Origin: DATLFI01 sp035524895
GTDB taxonomy: Bacteria > Acidobacteriota > Thermoanaerobaculia > Multivoradales > Multivoraceae
Reading direction: 5' to 3'
NCBI GenBank assembly: GCA_035524895.1
Contig: DATLFI010000415.1
Coordinates: 1 to 15,577 of the forward strand
Length of the DNA: 15,577 nt
A model generated the notes under the pieces. That model worked only from the letters and a program-made list of their open reading frames with translations. It was not told the DNA's origin and searched no databases. The position numbers and the translations under genes were made by a program. Positions 7,431-14,004 of this stretch are shown here, one piece after another. Each line of letters begins with the position of its first letter. The stretch's first letter is position 1.

Positions 7431-8564
7431 ATGAGCGATTACGACCGTCTCAAGCAGCGCATGGTCGGCGACGCCATCCGCGAAAACGTGGAGCTGATCG
7501 CCGGCCGGCGGCGCCTGCCCGCCCGAAGGCGACGGGGCCGTAGCGCGGTGCCCGCGCTGGCCTGGGCGGCCGGAACGCTGGGCCTCGCGGCGACCGCGGC
7601 CTTCGCGCTGGTGTGGTCGGGTTGGCTGCCGGTCGCGGACGCGTCGATCCCCCAGCCACTCTCCGCGGCGCCGCAGGTCGCGACGGTCTCGGTGCCCGAG
7701 CCGGCCACGAGCGCGGCGCTGGAGCTCGGCGCACTGCCGGTGCCGTTCCTGACCGCTTCCGGTATCGCCGCGCCCGCGATGTCCGCGGCCGAGGAACGAC
7801 GCTTCAGCGCACCCGCTCCGCTGGACCCTGCCGCGCTGCCGCTCGGCGTTCGCCGGATCGTCCTCGACCCCGGTCATGGCGGCATCAACCCCGGCACGAT
7901 GGCCGGCAAGCTGCTCGAGAAGGAGATCACGCTCGACCTCGCGCTACGCCTGCGTCCGCTGCTCGAGGCCGAAGGCTACGAAGTGACGATGACGCGCGAA
8001 GGCGACGTCGACCTGGACCTGGCCGCGCGTGTGGCGCTTGCCAACGAGCAGCGCGGCGATCTGTTCCTGTCGATCCACGTCAACTGGCTGGGCAACCGCG
8101 CCGCGCGCGGCATCGAGACCTTCCATCTCGGGCCCACCGACGATCCGGTGCTCACCGAGCTCGCCGGCATCGAGAACGCCGAGTCGGGCTACTCGCTCAC
8201 CGACTTCCGGCGACTGCTCGCGGGCATCTACGAGGGCGTCCGCCACAACGACTCGCGCAGCCTCGCCGAGTCGGTGCACCGCTCGCTGTTCCAGGCGCTG
8301 CGCGTGGCATCGCCGGGGCTCAAGGATCGCGGGGTCAAGACGGCACCGTTCGTCGTGCTCATCGGCAACGAGATGCCGGCGGTGCTGGTCGAAGTCGGCA
8401 GTCTCTCCGACCAGCAGGATGTCGAGCTGTTCGCGGGCGACGAGTACCGGCAGACCATCGCAGAGGCGCTCCGCGATGGCGTCCTCTCCTTCGCAACGGC
8501 CCGCACACGACCAGCGACGCGCATCGCGTCTGCCGGCACCACGGCGCGCGCCGGCGGCGGCTGA
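7431..8564 (+). CDS. Membrane-anchored N-acetylmuramoyl-L-alanine amidase (Amidase_3)
   Basis: A 377-residue Zn amidase that cleaves the bond between N-acetylmuramic acid and L-alanine in peptidoglycan. Residues 1-40 are hydrophilic and basic (GRRRLPARRRRGR), so cytoplasmic. About 42-62 form one membrane helix (LAWAAGTLGLAATAAFALVW). Then comes an Ala/Pro/Ser-rich linker to about 135, and an Amidase_3 domain from 140 to about 355. Metal ligands are visible: H149 in LDPGHGG, E163 in LLEKEITLDLALRL and H216 in LFLSIHVNW. Catalytic E321 lies in VLVEVGSLSD. The family's typical insertion between the second His and the final Glu is present (about 225-310). There is no AMIN domain, unlike secreted AmiB/AmiC. 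The tail is Thr/Arg/Gly-rich. It precedes the actin-like gene by 46 bases, so the two are probably co-transcribed. The type II membrane topology would let cytoplasmic partners position the enzyme. Confidence 0.93.
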   Translation: MSDYDRLKQRMVGDAIRENVELIAGRRRLPARRRRGRSAVPALAWAAGTLGLAATAAFALVWSGWLPVADASIPQPLSAAPQVATVSVPEPATSAALELGALPVPFLTASGIAAPAMSAAEERRFSAPAPLDPAALPLGVRRIVLDPGHGGINPGTMAGKLLEKEITLDLALRLRPLLEAEGYEVTMTREGDVDLDLAARVALANEQRGDLFLSIHVNWLGNRAARGIETFHLGPTDDPVLTELAGIENAESGYSLTDFRRLLAGIYEGVRHNDSRSLAESVHRSLFQALRVASPGLKDRGVKTAPFVVLIGNEMPAVLVEVGSLSDQQDVELFAGDEYRQTIAEALRDGVLSFATARTRPATRIASAGTTARAGGG

Positions 8565-8610
8565 AGTCAGCATCCCCTACCGCCCCATCACCTGTGGAGT
8601 ATTCCATCCA

Positions 8611-9639
8611 ATGACTGATGTCAGCCCCTCACGGCTCAACGTCGGGATCGACCTCGGAACCTCCCGCAGCTCGATCTCGGCGTCGAACGGCGCCCGCTTC
8701 GTGGTCGAGAGCTACGTCGGCTGGCCGCTCGACATGGTCGCGCGCAAGGTGCTCAAGCGCGATGTGCTGATCGGCGAGGAGGCGCTCGAGAACCGGCCGC
8801 TCCTCGACCTCCACCGGCCCCTCGAGCGCGGCCTGATCAAGGAAGGCTCGGAGAAGGACGAGCAGGCGGTGCGCGAGCTGCTCGAGCACCTGCTCGGTCT
8901 CGCGACCAGCGAAGCCGGGGACGACACCGTGGTGCGCGCAGTGGTCGGCGTGCCGGCGGAGGCGCTGCGCGTCAACAAGCAGAACCTGCGCAAAGCGATG
9001 GACGGGCTGGTCGACGGTCTGATGATCGTGTCCGAGCCGTTCGCCGTCGCCTACGGTCTCGAGGCGCTGCTCCACACGCTGATCATCGACATCGGCGCCG
9101 GCACCACGGACTTCTGCGTGATGAGCGGTCGCTACCCCACCGAGGACGACCAGCGCACCCTGACAAACGCCGGCGACTCGGTCGACGACCAGCTCTACAA
9201 CCTGATCCGCGAGCGCTACCCGGACGCCACCGTGTCGCGACACATGGTCCGCCGCTGGAAGGAGAAGCACTCCTTCGTCGGCGAAAGCCGCGAGCCGGTG
9301 GTCGTCGAGGCGCCGATCCAAGGCAAGCCTTCGGAGATCGACATCACGCGCGAGATGCGCGCCGCCTGCGAGAGCCTGCTACCGCCGATCATCGAGACCA
9401 TGGTCGACTTGATCTCGCGCGCCGAGCCCGAGTACCAGTCGAAGCTCCGCAGCCACGTGATCCTCAGCGGCGGCACCGGGCTGATCCGCGGCTTCGGTAC
9501 CGCGTTGGAGAAGGCGCTGCAGGAGATCGGCGGCGGTCGCGTGCGTGTGATCCAGGACCCGGTGTTCGTCGGCTCGGACGGCGGGCTGCAGATCGCGAAC
9601 GACGCACCGGAATCGGAGTGGGTGAAGCTGCGGGGATAG
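8611..9639 (+). CDS. MamK-like actin-family ATPase
   Basis: A 342-residue actin-fold ATPase. Phosphate-1 motif: GIDLGTSRSS at 12-21. Connecting motif: SEPFAVAYGLE at 141-151, with the likely catalytic Glu142. Phosphate-2: IIDIGAGTTDF at 158-168, with Asp160. Adenosine motif: LSGGTGLIRGF at 285-295. From memory, spacing and wording follow MamK, the magnetosome filament protein, rather than MreB: VVGVPAEALRVNKQNL, the RHMVRRWKEKHSFVG block near 210-224, ITREMRAACESLLPPIIE and a late DPVFVGSDGGLQIA. MamK shows the same order of VIGVPA, VSEPF, IVDIGAGTTD, KEQFSFVG and ACEALLPDIIE. GTGGAG lies 11 bases before the ATG. MamK filaments align organelles and drive segregation. Here the neighbour is a membrane peptidoglycan amidase and no other mam gene is seen, so the role is unknown. 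A divergent MreB or ParM relative is the alternative. Confidence 0.88.
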   Translation: MTDVSPSRLNVGIDLGTSRSSISASNGARFVVESYVGWPLDMVARKVLKRDVLIGEEALENRPLLDLHRPLERGLIKEGSEKDEQAVRELLEHLLGLATSEAGDDTVVRAVVGVPAEALRVNKQNLRKAMDGLVDGLMIVSEPFAVAYGLEALLHTLIIDIGAGTTDFCVMSGRYPTEDDQRTLTNAGDSVDDQLYNLIRERYPDATVSRHMVRRWKEKHSFVGESREPVVVEAPIQGKPSEIDITREMRAACESLLPPIIETMVDLISRAEPEYQSKLRSHVILSGGTGLIRGFGTALEKALQEIGGGRVRVIQDPVFVGSDGGLQIANDAPESEWVKLRG

Positions 9640-9660
9640 TGGGTGAAAGTGCAAGGATAG
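9619..9660 (+). repeat. In-frame 21-base tandem duplication over the actin-like gene's stop codon
   Basis: 9619-9639 and 9640-9660 match at 17 of 21 positions by eye. The first copy encodes the true C-terminus W-V-K-L-R-G-stop. The second, directly downstream and in the same frame, would encode W-V-K-V-Q-G-stop. The differences are synonymous or conservative (AAG/AAA, CTG/GTG, CGG/CAA). Either the copy arose while both were coding and an upstream stop was then gained, or the duplication simply includes the stop. Confidence 0.85.
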
Positions 9661-9699
9661 GTGTTTGGCAGCGCGTAGCTCGACGCTACCCGGCGACGC

Positions 9700-10533
9700 T
9701 CAACGCAACCCGACGACATAGGCAATCCACCCGCCCTCGTTGTCGAGGCGCTTACGCAGGCGGAACACTCCGTCGGGCTCGTCGGCCTCGTCGTCCCAGC
9801 CTTCCACGTACACGCGCGACTCGCGGAAGCAAGCCTCCTCGAGCAGCTCGCACAGCTCCGGAAGGGTCCAGAGGCGCCAGTGGTAGCTGAAGGCGCGGCG
9901 TAGGCGGCGGGCGCCGAGCTCGAAGTGGATGTGGCACACGATGCGGTGGTCGATGGCGCTGAAGCTCTCCTGCTCCCAGATGTAACGAAATGCCGGAAGG
10001 GAAGTGCCGTCCGGGTCGCGGCCCGCCGGCACGCGGGTGGTCTCCTCCAGCGTGCACTCCGATTCGGTGCCGCCGAACGCGTCGAGGAACAGCATGCCGC
10101 CTGGTTGGAGAGCGCCGTGGGCGGCACGGAAGTAGTCGAGCAACTCGGGCCGCGTGCCAAAGACCCAGTAGGAGAAGTTGAAGGCGGTGACGATGTCGAC
10201 CGGCTCGGTCGGTGGCTCGCGGACGTCGGTCTGTAAGAGCTCGACCCGATCCGCGGCGTCGCCGAGCAGCGCGATGCGGTGGCGGCGGCCCCACTCCAGC
10301 GGCTCAGGATCGAGATCGACGCCCCACGCGCGGTTGCCGGCGCGTCGCGCGACGAACTGGCTGCACAGGGAGGCGGTGCCGCAGAAGTCCTCCTTGAGGG
10401 TGCTCGGCCGCTCGCCTCGTTCCTTGCGATACACGCGCTCGACGAAATCGAGATCCGCGTCGACGTTCTGCACCGCCGCCTCGTAGAGCGAGTAGAGCTC
10501 GATGCCGGCGAGTCGCTTCTTGGTGGTGTGCAT
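9700..10533 (-). CDS. Class I SAM-dependent methyltransferase
   Basis: A 277-residue Rossmann-fold methyltransferase. Motif I is recognisable but unusual: LKEDFCGTASLCSQFVARR at about 46-64 in place of a plain GxGxG loop. It is followed by the acidic end of strand 2 (WGVDLDPEPLEWG, about 69-81), motif II VELLQTDVREP (about 97-107), the strand-4 segment VDIVTAFNFSYWVF (about 112-125), and motif III GALQPGGMLFLDAFGG (about 140-155). The C-terminal half, with QESFSAIDHRIVCHIHFEL and FSYHWRLWTLPELCELLEEA, is typical of small-molecule methyltransferases with a substrate lid. It points toward the actin-like gene, with 60 bases between the stops. No ribosome binding site is clear before the ATG, so a leaderless message is possible. 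The substrate cannot be told from the sequence or the neighbours. Confidence 0.85.
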   Translation of the reverse strand: MHTTKKRLAGIELYSLYEAAVQNVDADLDFVERVYRKERGERPSTLKEDFCGTASLCSQFVARRAGNRAWGVDLDPEPLEWGRRHRIALLGDAADRVELLQTDVREPPTEPVDIVTAFNFSYWVFGTRPELLDYFRAAHGALQPGGMLFLDAFGGTESECTLEETTRVPAGRDPDGTSLPAFRYIWEQESFSAIDHRIVCHIHFELGARRLRRAFSYHWRLWTLPELCELLEEACFRESRVYVEGWDDEADEPDGVFRLRKRLDNEGGWIAYVVGLR

Positions 10534-10741
10534 GGGCGGCGCATTGTGGCACGGCGGTGGGTGGCGGGAGCGGAGCCCGGCCGCGACAGACGGAGGGCTT
10601 GGCGTAACCGAGGCCGGTTGAGGTGCTGGTGCCGGGGGGCGCTGGGACGAGGGCGCTATACTGGAACATCAGGGCTACAGCCCACGCGTCGATCGTCCGG
10701 CCAGTCGGTCGGTCGGCGGCCTCATCCTCGGGAGGATCCCA
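10534..10741 (+). promoter_or_regulatory. Divergent promoter region with a good -10 box and a leader for the propeller cytochrome gene
   Basis: This gap of 208 bases lies between divergent genes. TATACT at 10657-10662 matches five of six positions of the sigma-70 -10 box; no good -35 box is seen at the normal spacing. A transcript starting near 10669 would have a leader of about 70 bases containing a short GGGC/GCCC hairpin (around 10672-10683), a run of GTCG-like triplications near 10704-10716, and the sequestered ribosome binding site listed separately. Confidence 0.45.
10724..10737 (+). promoter_or_regulatory. Ribosome binding site inside an inverted repeat
   Basis: GGGAGGA before the ATG at 10742 is a strong Shine-Dalgarno sequence. 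It sits in ATCCTCGGGAGGAT, whose six-base arms (ATCCTC/GAGGAT) are perfect complements, giving at least a five-base stem with loop CGGG. The left arm could mask the ribosome binding site. Confidence 0.6.
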
Positions 10742-12451
10742 ATGGCGCGTACAGGTTGGATCGGACTCCTCGCTGTCCTGGTCGTCGCGGCGATGGCCGT
10801 GGCAGCCAACAACGCCGCGGTCGACGTTCCCGCGGTCCAGATCAGCGGCATGGTCACAGACGACGGCGGTAAGCCGATGCGTGGTGCGATGGTCTCGGCG
10901 GTCGCTGCCGACGGCATGCACAGCGTCACCGTGTACAGCCAGCCCGACGGTAGCTTCCGGCTCGACGGCCTGGCGATGGGCAACTACAAGGTCCGCGCCC
11001 GCCTGCTCGGCCGCGCCGACGCCTGGCAGGATGTCGGTCAGGTCCACCAGGCCAAGGACGGCGTCGCGCTCGCGCTCGCGCCCGTCAGCGGCCTCGACCT
11101 GCAGATGCAGCGGCCGGGCAACGAGCTGCTCGACCTCCTCCACTGGGACAACGAGGCCGACGCGCTCAACTTCAAGATGATGTGCGCCTACTGCCACCAG
11201 GTCGGCACTGTCGGCTTCCGTTCGCCGGAAGAGCCGGTGGACTGGGAGGTGATGCTGACCCGCATGGACGGCTTCCAGGGACTGTACAAGCACACCCAGG
11301 AGGCACTCGTCGACAAGCTGGTCGGCACCTATGGCCGCGACGAGGAGAAGAAGTGGCCCGCCTTCACGGCACCCGAGCCGCCGGCCGGCGAGACGCTCAA
11401 GGCCGAGGTGAACGAATGGCTCATGGGCAAGGAGAACGACGCGATGATCCACGACCTCGAGCTCGGCCGCGACGGGCTCGTGTACATCGTGGACATGACC
11501 GCGGACGCCCTCCAGACGCTCGACCCACGCACCGGCGAGCGCAAGACCTACTCGGTGCCTGGCGGCAAGGAGTACGACTCCACCGATACGCCGATCAAGG
11601 GTCCGCACTCGATCGAGGAGGCGCCGGACGGCTCGATGTGGATCCCGCTGTCGCTGTCGGGCGAGTTCGCGCGCTTCGACACCAAAACCAAGGAGTGGAT
11701 CGTGGTGCCGGCGCACGAGGCGCCCCGTCCTCGCGGCGGCTATCCCCACACCCATCGCTTCGACCAGAAGGGCATCCTCTGGTACACCGATGCGGCGCTC
11801 GGAGTGTTCCGTCTCGACCCGGCCACGTACGACGCCGAGGCCAACCGTTACGACATCAAGTACTACAAGCTGCCGAGCGCCGACCAGGTGCGTGGCGGCG
11901 GAGCGCGCGGCGAGTCGCGAGGCGTCACGCCCTACGGCCTCGACATCGCGCCGGACGGCATGGTCTGGTACTCGAAGCTCAACGGCCAGCGCATCGGTCG
12001 CATCGACCCGAACCTGCCGGACGACCATCCGGAGAAGATCGTCGAGTGGCAGCCGCCGGTCCACGGACCGCGCCGCTTCATGATCGCGCCGGACGGCAAG
12101 CTCTGGATCCCGGGCTGGGCGAGCGGCGACATCGCCTCCTTCGATCCCAAGAGCGAGGAGTGGAAGGTCTACCCGATGCCGAAGGGCAAGAACTCTCTGC
12201 CCTACGCGCTGGGCGTGGAGCCCAAGACCGGCCACGTCTGGATTTGCGGCACCGGCACCGACTCGATGGTGCGGTTCGACCCCAAAACCGAGACCTTCAC
12301 CGAGTACCCGCTGCCGACGCGCGTGACCTACACTCGCGAGGTCGAATTCGACGACGACGGCAACGTCTGGGTGACCAACTCCAACTACCCCGTGCGCCAC
12401 GTCGAGAACTCGCACGGCTCCATCATCAAGGTGACGCCGATCGCGATGTAG
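10742..12451 (+). CDS. Exported carboxypeptidase-regulatory / c-type haem / beta-propeller fusion protein
   Basis: A 569-residue protein with a clear signal peptide (GWIGLLAVLVVAAMAVA, cleavage near residue 21). An Ig-like carboxypeptidase regulatory domain covers about 30-105 (QISGMVTDDGGKPMRGAMV, then GSFRLDGLAMGNYKVRA). One c-type haem motif follows, C148-A-Y-C151-H152, in a short cytochrome-like segment (about 130-200, with VDWEVMLTRMDGF). From about 225 to the end there are seven repeats of the Vgb/NHL type (DG-x-V/M-W then G-x-I/F-x-R-F/I-D), for example PDGKLWIPGWASGDIASFDP and DDGNVWVTNS, which fit a seven-bladed propeller. Streptogramin lyase (Vgb) uses this fold, so automatic annotation may read lyase; nothing here shows antibiotic cleavage. 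I infer a periplasmic, haem-bearing binding or redox protein. It has its own -10 box, a masked ribosome binding site and a strong terminator, so it is likely a single-gene unit. Confidence 0.88.
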   Translation: MARTGWIGLLAVLVVAAMAVAANNAAVDVPAVQISGMVTDDGGKPMRGAMVSAVAADGMHSVTVYSQPDGSFRLDGLAMGNYKVRARLLGRADAWQDVGQVHQAKDGVALALAPVSGLDLQMQRPGNELLDLLHWDNEADALNFKMMCAYCHQVGTVGFRSPEEPVDWEVMLTRMDGFQGLYKHTQEALVDKLVGTYGRDEEKKWPAFTAPEPPAGETLKAEVNEWLMGKENDAMIHDLELGRDGLVYIVDMTADALQTLDPRTGERKTYSVPGGKEYDSTDTPIKGPHSIEEAPDGSMWIPLSLSGEFARFDTKTKEWIVVPAHEAPRPRGGYPHTHRFDQKGILWYTDAALGVFRLDPATYDAEANRYDIKYYKLPSADQVRGGGARGESRGVTPYGLDIAPDGMVWYSKLNGQRIGRIDPNLPDDHPEKIVEWQPPVHGPRRFMIAPDGKLWIPGWASGDIASFDPKSEEWKVYPMPKGKNSLPYALGVEPKTGHVWICGTGTDSMVRFDPKTETFTEYPLPTRVTYTREVEFDDDGNVWVTNSNYPVRHVENSHGSIIKVTPIAM

Positions 12452-12477
12452 CAGGCCGGAAGACCGCTGATCGTGGG

Positions 12478-12509
12478 AACGGGGCCGCCCACGCGGCCCC
12501 GTTTCGTTT
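12478..12509 (+). terminator. Strong rho-independent terminator after the propeller cytochrome gene
   Basis: AACGGGGCCGC (12478-12488), loop CCAC (12489-12492) and GCGGCCCCGTT (12493-12503) make an 11-base perfect stem, followed by TCGTTT. It starts 27 bases after the stop codon. Confidence 0.9.
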
Positions 12510-12537
12510 GGGCATCCCTGAAGCGGCCGGCCCCGTG

Positions 12538-12572
12538 CCGGAAGCGCGCGCCGAGCGCGCGCGTGCCGTCGC
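12538..12572 (+). repeat. Dispersed 35-base repeat with GC hairpin, copy B
   Basis: Identical over 35 bases and in the same orientation to 4885-4919, with similar but diverged flanks (GCGGCCGG-CCCGTG here, GCGGCGGGGCCCGGTC there). It holds the GCGCGCGC-CGA-GCGCGCGC hairpin at 12544-12562. It lies after the terminator and 101 bases before the peroxidase start, so, like copy A, it is upstream of a plus-strand gene. Confidence 0.9.
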
Positions 12573-12673
12573 AGCGTGATGTCTGGGTCGCTGGCTGGTT
12601 AGACTGAGAGCCTAGCGCGGTGGGTAGCCAGGCCAGTCACGGAACACAGAACCACGCGCGAGGAATACGACCC

Positions 12674-14002
12674 GTGAGCTACGTGCACTGTGTCGCCCGG
12701 ACTTCGCTGTGCTCTGCAGCCGTTCTCATCCTGCTGCACGGTTGCGTCGGGGTCGCCCGGGCCGCCGAAGAGGCGTCCAACGCCGACGCGATCGAGCTGG
12801 GTGCCCGGCTCTTCCGCGAGCGCAACTTCACCAACCCCGCCGCCGACTACGGTTCGAGCTGCGGCGAGTGCCATGCGGACGGCAGCGACGTGCAGGGTCG
12901 CCCGGCGCGGGTCTTCGCCGACTACACGCCCCAGAGCCTTACCGCGACCAAGGAGATGACTCTCCGCAACACGCCGACGCTGCTCGGGGTTGCGGACCAC
13001 GAGCGACTCGGCTGGGATGGCGCGCACGCGTCGCTCGAGGAGTTGGTGTTCGACAAGCTGCTCGGTCCGACCATGGGCTGGAGGCCGACCGACCAAGAGC
13101 GCGCGCTCGCCGCGATCCACTTCACGCTGGCGCACGAAGGTGACGGCGGCGCGAGCGATACCGCGAGCTATGCCGAAGCAATCCAGGGCGCCTACGCGGT
13201 CGATGTGGAGACGATGACGATCGAGGAGGGGGTGCGCATCGGCTCGCGCGCGATCGCCGACTATGTCCGCAGCCTGCGCTCGACCCGCACCTCGCCGTGG
13301 GACGCCTTCGTCAGCATGAACCGGCTCCATCCCGGTCCCATCGATGGCGAGACGGTGGAGAACTTCGCGGCCGGAGTCTGGAGCCGTCTGGGCAACCAGG
13401 AGGGTCGCCAACTGGTGAAGCGACCCAAGGGGTTCACGCAGGAGGCGTACCGCGGCTTCAAGACGTTCTTCCGCACCGCTCCCGAAGGCGAGGCAGCGGT
13501 CGGCAACTGCGTGACCTGCCACGTGCCGCCAGACTTCACCGACGGGCAATTCCACAACGCCGGCGTCAGCGAAGCCGCCTACGACGCGGTGCACGGATCA
13601 GGCTCCGCGGCCGCGTACGGGCAGCCCGCCGCTCCCAGCGAGGCCACGCGCTCCCGACCGGCGGCCGACGATCGCAGCCGGATCGATCTCGGCCGTTTCA
13701 ACGTCGCGCCCGAGGAACCAGGAGCGGTTGGGGCCTTCAAGACCCCGACGCTGCGCAGCCTCGCCGGCACCGACCCCTACATGCACGACGGCGCCTACTC
13801 CACGCTCGAGGATGCGGTGCGTGCCAAGATGCGCGCCGCCGAGCAGGCGCGGGCCGGCAGGCTGCCGTGGGCGGATCCCGAGATCGCCGACATCCGGATT
13901 GGTGAGGACGATGTCGCCCCGCTGGTTGCCTTCCTGCGTCAGCTCCACGACGTCGGCAGAGCAGGATTCCGCGAGCTCCTCGTCAACCTCGAGGCGGACT
14001 GA
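12674..14002 (+). CDS. Dihaem cytochrome c peroxidase / MauG-family protein
   Basis: A 442-residue exported dihaem protein. The family covers bacterial cytochrome c peroxidases, which reduce hydrogen peroxide with electrons from small cytochromes, and MauG, which oxidises amino-acid side chains of partner proteins. Two haem motifs are present: C63-G-E-C-H67 and C279-V-T-C-H283. Family blocks around them: RNTPTLLGV and GWDGAHASLEELV in the N-terminal half, FKTPTLRSLAGTDPYMHDGAYSTLEDAV near 355-382, and VAPLVAFLRQL near the end. Met370 is a candidate axial ligand. The start at GTG 12674 is preferred over the upstream ATG at 12620 because it has GAGGAA nine bases upstream and begins a signal peptide (VARTSLCSAAVLILLHGCVGVARA). 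LLHGC is a weak lipobox, so a lipoprotein is possible. The next gene begins two bases after the stop. Peroxidase or MauG-type activity cannot be decided from the sequence. Confidence 0.88.
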   Translation: MSYVHCVARTSLCSAAVLILLHGCVGVARAAEEASNADAIELGARLFRERNFTNPAADYGSSCGECHADGSDVQGRPARVFADYTPQSLTATKEMTLRNTPTLLGVADHERLGWDGAHASLEELVFDKLLGPTMGWRPTDQERALAAIHFTLAHEGDGGASDTASYAEAIQGAYAVDVETMTIEEGVRIGSRAIADYVRSLRSTRTSPWDAFVSMNRLHPGPIDGETVENFAAGVWSRLGNQEGRQLVKRPKGFTQEAYRGFKTFFRTAPEGEAAVGNCVTCHVPPDFTDGQFHNAGVSEAAYDAVHGSGSAAAYGQPAAPSEATRSRPAADDRSRIDLGRFNVAPEEPGAVGAFKTPTLRSLAGTDPYMHDGAYSTLEDAVRAKMRAAEQARAGRLPWADPEIADIRIGEDDVAPLVAFLRQLHDVGRAGFRELLVNLEAD

Positions 14003-14004
14003 GC

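Noticed and set aside
8611..9639. Annotation as MreB
   Set aside because: The insert wording and the KEKHSFVG and ACESLLPPIIE blocks fit MamK better, and there are no mreC, mreD, rodA or pbp genes nearby. A tree is still needed.
9675..9689. Terminator between the convergent actin-like and methyltransferase genes
   Set aside because: GTAGC-TCGAC-GCTAC is only a five-base stem and no T-run follows on either strand.
9216..10544. 442-codon minus-strand frame overlapping the methyltransferase and the actin-like gene
   Set aside because: It is Ser/Arg/Thr-rich, typical of a shadow frame, and lies in another frame over two genes with clear motifs.
10304..12415. Minus-strand open frame (703 codons) antisense to the propeller cytochrome gene
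   Set aside because: The plus-strand gene has a signal peptide, a haem motif and seven propeller repeats. The antisense frame is low-complexity Val/Arg/His/Leu-rich and shows no family motif.
10742..12451. Annotation as streptogramin (virginiamycin B) lyase
   Set aside because: Only the propeller fold is shared. The protein is exported and has a haem motif and a regulatory domain absent from Vgb, so resistance is not supported.
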